Positions 35,220-43,195 of a stretch of 64,000 nt of DNA are shown piece by piece. The number at the start of each line of letters is the position of its first letter. Within the stretch, counting starts at the first letter, position 1. Source of the stretch: Actinacidiphila glaucinigra (GTDB taxonomy: Bacteria; Actinomycetota; Actinomycetes; Streptomycetales; Streptomycetaceae); NCBI RefSeq assembly GCF_900188405.1, contig NZ_FZOF01000004.1, positions 1 to 64,000 of the forward strand, in the 5' to 3' direction. The notes beneath the pieces are model-generated. The model searched no databases. It was not told where the DNA came from and saw only the letters and a list, made by a program, of their open reading frames with translations. The translations under genes and the position numbers were made by a program.

Positions 35220-36644
35220 TCACCCCTCCCGCGGTTCCGTCGAGAGGAAGACCGGGGTGACCGAGAGCGGTACGCCCACCCTGCCCGCGGCGCGGCGCAG
35301 CGGTACGGCGGCGCCGAAGACGTCGGCCGCATGGGCGGTGGCGTGGGGCCAGGGGAGGTCGACGGGGGTGGCGGGCCCGTCCTCGCCGGTGAAGGGGTCG
35401 CCGGAGCGCCAGAGGACCCGGAGCGGGCCGCGGCCCTCCCGGGACACCTCGAAGGCGTACAGGCCGGGGTGGTCCTCCGTGGTGAGGCGGCGGACGTCCG
35501 TGACGCCGTCGAGGTACGCGGTCAGGAGCGCGAAGGCGTCGGCGGAGGGGCGGCGCCGGGTCAGTGCGGTGCCCTCGTAGTCCATCAGGGCGAGCCTGCC
35601 GAAGAGGAAGCCCATCAGGTTGAGACGGTCGCGGTAGCCGGGGATCTCGGGGGCGAGGTTCCAGCAGGCCGTGCGGGTGAGGCCGCAGGCGAGGGCCAGG
35701 AGGGTGCGGGTGACGATCTGGCGGCGGTTGACGCGGTCGCGGCGGGCGGCGAGCTCCGGCGGGCAGTCCTCCATGAACATGAGCAGCTCCGGCGGGAGTT
35801 CGGGAGCGCGTTCGTAGAGCAGGCGCATGGTCGCGCGGTCCGGGGCCTCGCCGGGCTCCGCCGCACCCGTGAAGGCGGCCGTCATGGCCCGTTCGAGTTC
35901 CGCCTGGGCGCGGGGGAACTCGAAGAGGGTGGGACCGTTGTACTCCCCCGCCACCACCGGGCGTTCGTACCCGTGCCGGCGCATCATCGCGCGCACCTGG
36001 GCGACCTGGTCCGGGATCGCGTGCGGGTCGCCGTACAGGTGGACGTCGAAGAGGTCGTAGGCGTCGCGGCCGTGCTCGACGACGTGGTCGAAGAACCGCC
36101 GGGCCTCGCTGTCCGCGGGGCCGGACAGCACGTCGTGGCCGCAGCCGCCGAGGACGACCGAGGCGGACGGGTCGGCGGCCCGCACGGCGCGGTGGAAGGC
36201 GGTGAGCTGCCCGACGTACTCCGACGCCGTACCGGCCCAGAGCAGCCCGGTGTTGCTGGGCTCGTTGCCGCACTGCCAGTGGTCCACGCGGCCCCGGCAC
36301 CGGGCGACCAGGTCGCCGACGAAGCGCTCGTACCCGGCGGGGTCGAGCGCCGGTGAGGACGGGAGGAAGCCGGCCGGCTGCCGGGTCGCCCACGGGGAGC
36401 TGGAGCAGACGGTGACCCAGAGCTCGGCCGCCGGGTCGAGCTGCCCGAGGACGGCGTCGACGACGGACCAGTCGTACCGTCCGGGCTCCGGCTCGACCTG
36501 GCCCCAGTAGAGGAAGACGCGCACCAGCGTCGCGCCGAGCTCCCGTGCCTCCGGTACGAAGCTGTCCGGTGCCCCGAACATGCCGTAGCTGATGCCCCGG
36601 ACGACGCCGAGGCGGACCCCGGCCGGGGCGGTGTGCCGGCTCAT
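35220..36644 (-). CDS. GH-A clan glycosidase-like protein (cytoplasmic)
   Basis: A 474-residue TIM-barrel protein without signal peptide. HWQCGNEPSNTG supplies the family Asn-Glu acid/base pair (about residues 123-133) and RPVVAGEYNGP the candidate nucleophile Glu on strand 7. The early block RVFLYWGQVEPEPGRYDWS is typical of clan GH-A beta-glycosidases (GH5/GH39/GH42-like). A C-terminal beta domain follows. The substrate is unknown. The ATG at 36644 has GAGGGAG six bases upstream. It is divergent from a TetR regulator over a 61-bp spacer with an inverted repeat, so it is probably repressed by it. Confidence 0.76.
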   Translation of the reverse strand: MSRHTAPAGVRLGVVRGISYGMFGAPDSFVPEARELGATLVRVFLYWGQVEPEPGRYDWSVVDAVLGQLDPAAELWVTVCSSSPWATRQPAGFLPSSPALDPAGYERFVGDLVARCRGRVDHWQCGNEPSNTGLLWAGTASEYVGQLTAFHRAVRAADPSASVVLGGCGHDVLSGPADSEARRFFDHVVEHGRDAYDLFDVHLYGDPHAIPDQVAQVRAMMRRHGYERPVVAGEYNGPTLFEFPRAQAELERAMTAAFTGAAEPGEAPDRATMRLLYERAPELPPELLMFMEDCPPELAARRDRVNRRQIVTRTLLALACGLTRTACWNLAPEIPGYRDRLNLMGFLFGRLALMDYEGTALTRRRPSADAFALLTAYLDGVTDVRRLTTEDHPGLYAFEVSREGRGPLRVLWRSGDPFTGEDGPATPVDLPWPHATAHAADVFGAAVPLRRAAGRVGVPLSVTPVFLSTEPREG

Positions 36645-36669
36645 GACTGCTCCCTCGCTCTTGCGTATA

Positions 36670-36690
36670 CGTCATAAACTCTACCTGACG
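36670..36690. promoter_or_regulatory. Inverted repeat operator between GH-A gene and tetR
   Basis: CGTCA (36670-36674) and TGACG (36686-36690) are separated by 11 bases in an AT-rich 61-bp divergent spacer. A TAAACT-like -10 (36694-36699) ends only six bases before the GTG of the regulator, implying a leaderless message. It is a likely TetR operator for both directions. Confidence 0.5.
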
Positions 36691-36705
36691 CTGTAAACTC
36701 CCTCC

Positions 36706-37446
36706 GTGAAGGAGAACCCGGAGGGCGTCCCGGCCCCCCTGATCTGGACGCGGCCCGCGCCGCGGCGCCGCCACAGCCCGCTGGAGCGGGACGACATCGT
36801 GCGCGCCGCGATCGCCGTCGCCGACGAGGGCGGCCCGCAGGGCCTGACCATGGCCGCGGTCGCCAAGCGGCTCGGCCCGTACACGCCGATGGCCCTCTAC
36901 CGCCATGTGCTGAGCAAGGACGGTCTGGTCGACCTCATGCTCGACGCCGTCACGGCGGAGATCCCACTGCCCGCCGCGCCGGGTGCCGACTGGCGGGCCG
37001 ATCTGCACACGGTGGCCGACGGGAGCTGGGCCGTGGTCAAACGGCACTTGTGGTTCGCCCAGCTCGCCCCCACTCGCCCGCCGCTGGGGCCGCACATGAT
37101 GCGCCGCACCGAGTTCGTCCTCCAGGTGCTCGTGGGCCGGGGCGCCACATTGGGCGAGGCCATGACCTACGCGGCACTCCTCGACCGGCACATCCTCGGC
37201 AGCGCCCAGCAGGAGGCCGAGGAGCTCGCGATGCGGCGCCGCCACGGCATCCACACCCCGGGGCAGCTCGCCGCGGCCGTGACCGCCGCCCGCGAACTGG
37301 CCGCGGAGGGCGGGCGGCACCCGCTGCTCGCGCGGTGGATGGAGGCACCCTCCGGGCCCGGCCTCGACGAGCAGTTCGCGCTCAGCCTGGGATTCCTCGT
37401 CGACGGCATCGCCGCCCGCCTCCCGCGGGGCGGCCCCCCGGCCTGA
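36706..37446 (+). CDS. TetR family transcriptional regulator
   Basis: A 246-residue regulator with an N-terminal extension. The helix-turn-helix domain lies at about residues 25-75 (RDDIVRAAIAVADEGGPQGL, MAAVAKRLGPYTPMALYRHV). The C-terminal domain resembles the TetR subgroup with a large tetracycline-repressor-like core. It starts at GTG 36706, almost at the predicted transcription start. It is divergent from the GH-A gene and probably regulates it through the palindrome in the spacer. Confidence 0.87.
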   Translation: MKENPEGVPAPLIWTRPAPRRRHSPLERDDIVRAAIAVADEGGPQGLTMAAVAKRLGPYTPMALYRHVLSKDGLVDLMLDAVTAEIPLPAAPGADWRADLHTVADGSWAVVKRHLWFAQLAPTRPPLGPHMMRRTEFVLQVLVGRGATLGEAMTYAALLDRHILGSAQQEAEELAMRRRHGIHTPGQLAAAVTAARELAAEGGRHPLLARWMEAPSGPGLDEQFALSLGFLVDGIAARLPRGGPPA

Positions 37447-37542
37447 GACGGGCCTGCGCGACTCGCGTGGGGGCGGCCTCCGTTGAAAGGCCGTCAGCAG
37501 GGCACACGTACTCCAGACCGAAGCCTCGGAAAGGAGCACCAC

Positions 37543-37731
37543 ATGCCTCTTCGCTTCCGCAAGTCGTTCCGGATCCTGCCCGGCGTCCGCCTGAACATCA
37601 ACAAGCGCTCGCTGTCCGTCACCACGGGCAGCAAGGGCGTCCACCACACGGTCAACACCCGCGGTGAACGCACCGAATCCGTCGACCTCCCGGGGCCGTT
37701 CTCCTGGCGGCGCACCCGCAAGGGTCACTGA
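37543..37731 (+). CDS. DUF4236 small protein
   Basis: A 62-residue basic protein whose core matches the DUF4236 pattern: MPLRFRKSFRILPGVRLNIN, then KRSLSVTTGSKGVHHTVN. The family is a widespread short beta-hairpin protein without a known role, often near stress or mobile genes. AAGGAG lies six bases before the ATG. It is convergent with the GNAT gene, nine bases away. Confidence 0.8.
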   Translation: MPLRFRKSFRILPGVRLNINKRSLSVTTGSKGVHHTVNTRGERTESVDLPGPFSWRRTRKGH

Positions 37732-37740
37732 CGCCCGTCG

Positions 37741-38343
37741 TCATTCGAGGATCCAGCCCGCCATCCAGCGCTCCCGCACGGCCGGCCACTCCGTGGCGAC
37801 CAGCGAGTAGTACACGGTGTCGCGCCACGATCCGTCGATCCGGCGGCAGTGCCGGCGCAGCACGCCCTCGCGGATGCCGCCGATGCGGGACACCGCGTCC
37901 TGGGTCGCCACGTCGAGGTCGTCCAGGCGCCACTGGACGCGGCCGAAGCCCAGGTCCTCGAAGGCGTAGTACACCAGCATGAAGTGGGTCTCCAGGTGCA
38001 CCGGGCTGCCCCACAGGGCCGGGTCCAGCCAGCTCCAGCCGATGTCCACGCGCTCGTCGACGACCGAGATGTCGATGTACGCGGCCCACCCCGACGGGCG
38101 CTCCGTGGTGTGCGGGACGACCGCGAACACCACGGACTCCCCCGCCGCGGCCTGGGCCAGCCGCTGCTCCACCAGCGAGGCCATCTCGCCCGGTGAACCG
38201 GGTGGTGTCGTCGACAGCCAGCGCCACATCCCTTCGTCGGCGCGCGCCGCGGCGAACAGCGCCGGGACGTGCAGCGGCGAGAGCGGGACCAGCCGCGCGT
38301 ACCGGCCGTCGATGGTGACCGAAGCGGGGAAGCGAACTGCCAT
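37741..38343 (-). CDS. GNAT family N-acetyltransferase
   Basis: A 200-residue RimJ/RimL-like acetyltransferase. It has the opening DGRYARLVPLSPLHVPALFA. In the middle are the conserved WSWLDPALWGSPVHLETHFML and the long LDDLDVATQDAVSRIGGIREG block, which take the place of the classic acetyl-CoA loop. The closing block is RRIDGSWRDTVYYSLVATEW. This pattern matches the GNAT subgroup used for ribosomal-protein-like N-terminal acetylation; the substrate is unknown. It is monocistronic, divergent from the SMI1-like gene. Confidence 0.83.
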   Translation of the reverse strand: MAVRFPASVTIDGRYARLVPLSPLHVPALFAAARADEGMWRWLSTTPPGSPGEMASLVEQRLAQAAAGESVVFAVVPHTTERPSGWAAYIDISVVDERVDIGWSWLDPALWGSPVHLETHFMLVYYAFEDLGFGRVQWRLDDLDVATQDAVSRIGGIREGVLRRHCRRIDGSWRDTVYYSLVATEWPAVRERWMAGWILE

Positions 38344-38517
38344 ATCCGCACGCTAATCCGGCGCGCTCGCCACCGCACCAAGTCGCGGATTCCCGCCCAC
38401 GCGCCCCATGCGCCCCATCACCCCCGGGTCACGTCTCGGATACGGAGTGTCGTCGCATACGGGACGTCCGGCCCGCGCCCGGGGGCAGGACGCGGCCGGG
38501 GCGGCGGCCGAGGCGGT

Positions 38518-38569
38518 GGGCGGCGGGCGGCGGGCGGCGGGCGGCGGGCGGCGGGCGGCGGGCGGCGGC
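38518..38569. repeat. GGG-rich 7-bp tandem repeat (CGGCGGG)
   Basis: Six perfect contiguous copies of CGGCGGG (38521-38562), with partial units at the ends. The G-runs are separated by four bases, which is compatible with a G-quadruplex on the plus strand. The array ends about 18 bases before the SMI1-like ATG, that is, in its promoter or leader. Confidence 0.85.
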
Positions 38570-38586
38570 GCGATAACGTGCGCGGC

Positions 38587-39315
38587 ATGAAGGACGACTT
38601 CGACGTGCGGCGGGAGCTGGCCGCGGGGATGACGGACCCGGCCGGGGCGCTGCGGTTCGTGCGCGGCTTCGCCCGGCACTGGCTCACGCCCCTGCAGGAG
38701 GGCGACGGGTGCGGTGAGCCCGAACTGGCCGCCGCCGAGGAGCGCCTGGGCTTCGCCCTCCCCGCCGTACTGCGCGACGCCTACCGGCTCCTCGGCCGGC
38801 GTCCGGACCTGACGAGCAATCACGACAGGCTGCTCGCACCGGCGGAGCTGCATGTGGACACGCGCGAGGAGGCGCTGGTCTTCCGGTACGAGAACCAGGG
38901 CGCCGCGTCGTGGGGCATCCTCCTCACCGACCTGCACAAGGCCGATCCGCCGGTCGTCATGAAGCCGGACCTCGCGGACAAGGAGGCCGAGAGGTGGTCG
39001 GCGTGGCTGGACCGCTTCTCGTGGGCGTGCGTCGAGATCGTCCTGTCGGAGTCGCTGCACGCGCCGTTCGAGCTCGGCGACTTCCGTGACGACCTCGACG
39101 AGGCCCAGTCCGAGTCCCTGGGCGGCCGGTTCACCCCGCTGCCGTTCCCCGCGTACCCGCCCGGCGAGGACCCGGGTGCGCGCTGGTACGCGGGGACCGA
39201 CGTGATACTCCGCGAGGAGGACCGCACCTGGCTGTGGGCGCGGGCCCGCACCGAGGAGGCGCTCGACCGGGTGCGCGACGACCTCCCCGGCGACTGGCTC
39301 AACGACCCCCGCTGA
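38587..39315 (+). CDS. SMI1/KNR4-like protein
   Basis: A 242-residue soluble protein of the SMI1/KNR4 superfamily. The conserved core is EPELAAAEERLGFALPAVLRDAYRLLGR (about residues 43-70), with later AASWGILLTDLHKADPPVV. The superfamily includes immunity proteins of polymorphic toxins, but many Streptomyces members are solitary, and no toxin gene adjoins this one. The ATG at 38587 follows a CG-rich repeat. It is convergent with the crotonase gene, which ends 34 bases away. Confidence 0.75.
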   Translation: MKDDFDVRRELAAGMTDPAGALRFVRGFARHWLTPLQEGDGCGEPELAAAEERLGFALPAVLRDAYRLLGRRPDLTSNHDRLLAPAELHVDTREEALVFRYENQGAASWGILLTDLHKADPPVVMKPDLADKEAERWSAWLDRFSWACVEIVLSESLHAPFELGDFRDDLDEAQSESLGGRFTPLPFPAYPPGEDPGARWYAGTDVILREEDRTWLWARARTEEALDRVRDDLPGDWLNDPR

Positions 39316-39349
39316 CCCCGGCGGCCCCCGGCGGCCCCCGGCGCAGGGG

Positions 39350-40021
39350 TCAGCCGAGGGGCACGTCCTCCTGGCGGAGGGCCTCCAGCGCGGGTCCGTA
39401 CAGGCGGGTCTTGATCGTGCCGAGGGTGGGACCCGCCTTCCCGGCCAGGGGACGGGCGAGGGCGACGGCCGCCTCGCGGACCTCGTCCTCGCCCGCCGTA
39501 CGGTCCACGATGCGCTCGGCCAGCGCGTCGAGGCCGCCGTAGCGGCGTGCGGTGGTCATGGCCTCGTGGGCCGTCTGCGGGTGCAGCCGGGCCTGGATGA
39601 GGGCCGACATGCCCGGGGTGAAGGGGATGTTGATGTCCGCCTCGGGCAGGCACCAGTAGCCCCGGTCGGCGCGCATCACACGGAAGTCGTGGGCCAGCGA
39701 GAGCATCGCGCCCGCGGCGAAGGTGTGGCCCTGCAGGGCGGCGACGGTGGCCACCGGCAGGGTCAGGAAGCGGGCGAGCAGCGCCTGCACGCCGGTGACG
39801 TACGCGCCGGCCCGGTCCGCGTGGGCGAACAGCCACTCCAGGTCGAGCCCGTTGGACCAGAACTTGCCGGTGGCCGCGGTGACCAGGGCCCGCGGCCCCT
39901 CCGCCTTCTCCACCTCGTCCAGAAGGGCGTCGACGGACGCGAGCCAGTCGGGATGGAAGCGGTTCTCGCTGTCCCCGAGGTCGAGGATGAAGACGTCGTC
40001 CTGGCGGTCGAGCGTGGGCAT
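39350..40021 (-). CDS. Enoyl-CoA hydratase/isomerase (crotonase) family protein
   Basis: A 223-residue cytoplasmic crotonase-fold enzyme, shorter than the ~260-residue housekeeping hydratases. The oxyanion-hole segment is GHTFAAGAMLSLAHDFRVMR and the family segment RGYWCLPEADINIPFTPGM. Standard catalytic Glu positions of ECH1 are partly replaced, so isomerase or other acyl-CoA chemistry is possible. AAGGAG lies six bases before the ATG at 40021. It is divergent from the phosphonate oxygenase gene across 421 bases. Confidence 0.82.
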   Translation of the reverse strand: MPTLDRQDDVFILDLGDSENRFHPDWLASVDALLDEVEKAEGPRALVTAATGKFWSNGLDLEWLFAHADRAGAYVTGVQALLARFLTLPVATVAALQGHTFAAGAMLSLAHDFRVMRADRGYWCLPEADINIPFTPGMSALIQARLHPQTAHEAMTTARRYGGLDALAERIVDRTAGEDEVREAAVALARPLAGKAGPTLGTIKTRLYGPALEALRQEDVPLG

Positions 40022-40403
40022 GGTTGCTCCTTGGGGCGAAGGGCCGGACGGCCGGGAGGCTGCCGGAACCACGGCCGGGCCGTCGCCTTCGCCCCGGCTC
40101 CGCGGACCGCGTACCTACCAGCCGGTAACCTCGATGGTCCGCATCGTACATGGAGCGGCCCGGCCTGTCCCCACCCGCGGGTACCGCTCTACGCCGTCGA
40201 AGACGCAGCCCTGCGCCGGGTGACCGCGAGGCCCCTGGTCGCCGGGGTCCCCTCGGACCGCCTCCACCCGCTCGCGCAGCAGAAGGAACCGGCGGCCCCA
40301 TCGGGACCGAGCAGGTCGGCGAGCCGGTCCGGCCTTGGGGGGCGGGTGTTCGCCGCCGCGACACGCCGGGGTCACCTCCCGGTCGTGTCCGCCTGTGACG
40401 GTC
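40022..40403. other. Intergenic spacer between crotonase and the phosphonate oxygenase
   Basis: This stretch holds the TetR-type palindrome at 40116-40127 and no convincing gene. Open frames here lack ribosome sites and family similarity. Bases 40130-40380 show nothing I can interpret. Confidence 0.6.
40116..40127 (-). promoter_or_regulatory. Candidate TetR-type operator upstream of the crotonase
   Basis: TACCAGCCGGTA is a TACC-N4-GGTA palindrome of the kind bound by TetR regulators of fatty-acid genes. It lies about 95 bases upstream of the crotonase start. No regulator gene is adjacent. Confidence 0.4.
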
Positions 40404-40429
40404 GGCAAAGTTGGCTATACAACTTTGCC
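40404..40429. promoter_or_regulatory. GntR-type operator A (phosphonate oxygenase promoter)
   Basis: A perfect 10-bp inverted repeat (GGCAAAGTTG and CAACTTTGCC) flanks a six-base centre (GCTATA). It ends 13 bases before the ATG, and a TATACA-like -10 lies inside it, so binding should block transcription. A near copy lies at 47902-47927. Confidence 0.85.
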
Positions 40430-40442
40430 CAGAGGAGTGACC

Positions 40443-42080
40443 ATGTCCACCCTGCCCAGCTTCCCCGTCGGTGATCTGCCGGCGATGTGGCTTCGTGACA
40501 ACTGCCCCTGCGCCGGGTGCCGCGACCCGCGGTCGGGGCAGAAGCTGTTCCAGATCGGTGCCCTGCCCCCCGGGCTGCGGGTGGGCTCGGCGGCCGACGC
40601 TGCCGGGGAGGCGGCACCCGCCGTGGAGGTCGTCTGGGAGCCCGACGGGCACCGCTCGTCGTACCCGCTGGCGTGGCTGGAGGCCGTCCGGCCCGGCCGG
40701 ACCGGGCACGGTGACCTGCGCACAGAGGCCGGGAAGGAACTGTGGACCGCGCGCGAGGTCGCCGGACGGCTGCCCGAGGCGGACTGGGAGGAGTACCTCG
40801 GCGAGCCCGGTATACGGGCCCGGATGCTGGAGTCCGTGCTGCGGCTGGGCTTCATGCTGCTGCGCGGCGTCCCCGGGCGCGAGGGCCAGGTGCTCGAGGT
40901 GGCGGAGACCTTCGGGTACGTCCGCGAGACGAACTACGGGAAGCTCTTCGACGTGCGCGTCGAGCCGGACCCGAACAATCTGGCCTTCACCTCGGCCGCC
41001 ATCACGCCGCACACCGACAACCCGTACCGGGACCCCGTTCCGACGCTCCAGCTGCTGCACTGCCTGGTCAACGACGCGGCCGGCGGCGACTCCGGCCTCG
41101 TCGACGGCTTCGCTGCGGCCGCGCTGCTGCGCCGCGAGGACCCGGAGGCGTTCGACGTGCTCACCCGCACGCCCGTGCCGTTCGTCTTCCGTGACGCGGG
41201 GACCGAACTGCGCGCCGACCGCCCGCTGATCGGCACCGACCCGCTGGGCCGCGTACGGGAGGTGCGGTTCAACAACCGCTCGATCGGCACCCTGCGGCTC
41301 GCCGCGGACGAACTGGAGGCGTTCTACGCGGCCTACCGCACCTTCGCCGAGCTGCTGCTCCGCCCCGAACTGCAGCTGGACCTGCGGCTCGCGCCCGGCG
41401 ACTGCCTGGTCTTCGACAACACCCGGCTGCTGCACGCCCGCACGGCCTTCGCCCAGGACGGTGCGCGCCACCTGCAGGGCTGCTACGCCGATCTGGACGG
41501 GCTGGCGAGCACCCTGGCCGTGCTGCGCCGCGCGGACACCCTGGAGCCGCTCGCCGAGCTGTTCGCGGGCGCGGTGTCCGCGGAGTACCTGGGCGAACCC
41601 GTCACCATGGCCCAGCACATGCTGCAGGCCGGGGCACTGGCCCAGGCGGCCGGCGCCCCGCCGCACCTGGTGGCGGCCGCGCTGCTGCACGACGTCGGCC
41701 ACGTGCGGGGCGACGTCGTCACCGGCCGCGACCTGATGACCGGCAACGACAACCGGCACAGCCACACGGGCGCCGACCTGCTGGGCCGCTGGTTCGGTCC
41801 CGAGGTCACCGAGCCGGTGCGGCTGCACGTGGCCGCCAAGCGCTACCTCTGCGCGGTCGAGCCGGGCTACCACGACCGGCTGTCGGATGCCTCGAAGTAC
41901 ACCCTGGAGGTTCAGGGCGGTGTGATGACGCCCGTCCAGGCGGCGGAGTTCGCCGGCCTGCCGGGCGCCGCCGACGCGGTCGCCGTCCGCCGCTGGGACG
42001 AGGAGGCGAAGGACCCCGACGCCGCCACACCGCCGTTCGAGCACTTCCTCCCGCTGCTCACCGCGCTGATGCGCGGCTAG
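40443..42080 (+). CDS. Fusion of TmpA-like Fe/2-oxoglutarate oxygenase and TmpB/PhnZ-like HD di-iron oxygenase
   Basis: A 545-residue two-domain enzyme predicted to degrade a 2-(trimethylammonio)ethylphosphonate-like compound. Residues 1-80 form a gamma-butyrobetaine-hydroxylase N-domain with zinc ligands Cys21, Cys23, Cys26 and His70. The TauD-like core has Fe ligands His190, Asp192 (PHTDNP) and His331. Residues ~378-545 are an HD-domain oxygenase with His392, His416, Asp417, His439, His462 and Asp519 as di-iron ligands, Lys466, and the substrate-site pair Tyr382/Glu385 in EYLGEP. TmpA hydroxylates the phosphonate and TmpB cleaves the C-P bond to phosphate and glycine betaine; here both are one chain with no truncation. 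GAGGAG lies six bases from the ATG. Probable control is by the GntR at 43196. The 2-aminoethylphosphonate (PhnY/PhnZ) route is a less likely alternative. Confidence 0.82.
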   Translation: MSTLPSFPVGDLPAMWLRDNCPCAGCRDPRSGQKLFQIGALPPGLRVGSAADAAGEAAPAVEVVWEPDGHRSSYPLAWLEAVRPGRTGHGDLRTEAGKELWTAREVAGRLPEADWEEYLGEPGIRARMLESVLRLGFMLLRGVPGREGQVLEVAETFGYVRETNYGKLFDVRVEPDPNNLAFTSAAITPHTDNPYRDPVPTLQLLHCLVNDAAGGDSGLVDGFAAAALLRREDPEAFDVLTRTPVPFVFRDAGTELRADRPLIGTDPLGRVREVRFNNRSIGTLRLAADELEAFYAAYRTFAELLLRPELQLDLRLAPGDCLVFDNTRLLHARTAFAQDGARHLQGCYADLDGLASTLAVLRRADTLEPLAELFAGAVSAEYLGEPVTMAQHMLQAGALAQAAGAPPHLVAAALLHDVGHVRGDVVTGRDLMTGNDNRHSHTGADLLGRWFGPEVTEPVRLHVAAKRYLCAVEPGYHDRLSDASKYTLEVQGGVMTPVQAAEFAGLPGAADAVAVRRWDEEAKDPDAATPPFEHFLPLLTALMRG

Positions 42081-42106
42081 AACGGTTGGTGGTCCGGCTG
42101 TCGCAC

Positions 42107-42640
42107 CGTCTCGCGCCCTTCGGGCGCAAAGACGCGGGCTACGGACGGGGAGGGTGCCGGTCCGGGGCTGGTGGGCGCGGTGCGGGTGGGTTCGTGGCCA
42201 CGGTCCAGGCGCCGGAGCGGTTCGCCTTTCCGGTGGCTGAGGGTCTCGTCACCGCCCGCGGGTGCAGATGGCCGGTTGCGACGCCCACCGTTCGTGGGCG
42301 GCGCGCCCGCCGTAACCGGCGTCTGCGGGTGCTTCCCCGACATCGGGCTCTGTTTCACCGAACGTGTCGGCGAAAGCGAGCCCGATCTCCTGCCAACGGC
42401 TCAGCAGCACCCCGAAGCATCGGCGGACGCGGGTTACGGCGGGCGCGCCCACCACCCACCGAAGGCGTGGAAGCGGCCATCTGCACCCGCGGACGGCGAC
42501 GAGACCCGCGCCCACCCTCAAGCCCACCCGCTCCGGAGCCTTGACCCCCGCCACCCACCACCCACGCAGCGGAGACCGGCCCCAGACCGGCACCCTCCCC
42601 GTCCGCAGCCCGCCGCTTTGCGCCCGAAGGGCGCGAGACG
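42107..42640. repeat. Long (~530 bp) imperfect palindrome
   Basis: Bases 42107-~42363 are repeated in inverted orientation at ~42364-42640. The outer ends match well: CGTCTCGCGCCCTTCGGGCG at 42107-42126 is complementary to 42621-42640. Matching blocks such as the GACGGGGAGGGTGCCGGTC element and GCGGGTGCAGATGGCC continue inward. The centre is itself an inverted repeat (ATCGGGCTC at 42342-42350, GAGCCCGAT at 42378-42386). The open frames across it on both strands are products of the composition. It fills the gap after the oxygenase gene and could form a cruciform or a large RNA hairpin. It resembles two head-to-head copies of a Streptomyces intergenic repeat. Confidence 0.82.
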
Positions 42641-42670
42641 AACCCGCACCCGTCCACTGCGTCTGCGCGC

Positions 42671-43195
42671 TCAGGCCCCCTCCGCACGCGGGCTGTGGCG
42701 GCGGATCGCACGTTCCCGCTCGGACGCCAGGCGGCGGATGCGCTTCGTACGGCCCGCGGCCACGAGGCGGTTCAGCACCGCGGGCTCCTGCGAGGACTCG
42801 GCGAGGCGCAGTTGGAGCCAGTCCGACCAGGACTCCGGAACGGACGCGTCCTGGAGCAGGGCGGTCACCGACGCGCCCTGCAGGATGCCGAGTTCACGGG
42901 CGCGCCGGGCCGCATACGCACGGCCGCGCTCGGTGCCGAGGCGGTCGGTCCAGGCCGCGCGTTCGTCGGGCGGGAGGCCGCCGAGGACCTGCAGGACGAT
43001 GCCGAGGGCCACGCTCGGGTCGGGTTCGACGGCCACGGCGTCGAACAGGTCGGGCAGGCAGGCGGGGTGCTCCAGGGCCCTTCGGTACAGCGCCCAGCGT
43101 TCGTGCTCGTCGTGAAGGAGGCCGGAGAGGTCGCCGGGAGCGGCGCCGAGGCGATGGGCCAGGGCCGCGGTGACCTGGCCCAGGCTCCGGGACAC
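42671..43195 (-). CDS. Hypothetical protein cotranscribed with gntR, 174 aa
   Basis: An Ala/Leu/Arg-rich all-helical soluble protein with no family I can name. Segments such as LPDLFDAVAVEPDPSVALGI and QDASVPESWSDWLQLRLAES look like short helical repeats, and the tail is strongly basic (ERERAIRRHSPR). The GTG at 43195 directly follows the gntR stop codon (TGA then GTG), so the genes are coupled. It may be an accessory to the regulator or to the regulon. It ends next to the long palindrome. Confidence 0.62.
   Translation of the reverse strand: MSRSLGQVTAALAHRLGAAPGDLSGLLHDEHERWALYRRALEHPACLPDLFDAVAVEPDPSVALGIVLQVLGGLPPDERAAWTDRLGTERGRAYAARRARELGILQGASVTALLQDASVPESWSDWLQLRLAESSQEPAVLNRLVAAGRTKRIRRLASERERAIRRHSPRAEGA

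Noticed and set aside
38587..39315. SMI1/KNR4 protein as an immunity gene of a toxin system
   Set aside because: No adjacent toxin, secretion gene or other immunity paralogue; neighbours are a GNAT and a crotonase.
38820..42044. A 1074-codon minus-strand open frame over the SMI1, crotonase and oxygenase genes
   Set aside because: Only its middle part in another phase is a real gene (the crotonase); the rest is antisense composition artefact.
42086..42711. Open frames on both strands across the long palindrome
   Set aside because: They mirror each other because the DNA is palindromic; no ribosome site, no domain, Arg/Pro/Gly-rich translation.
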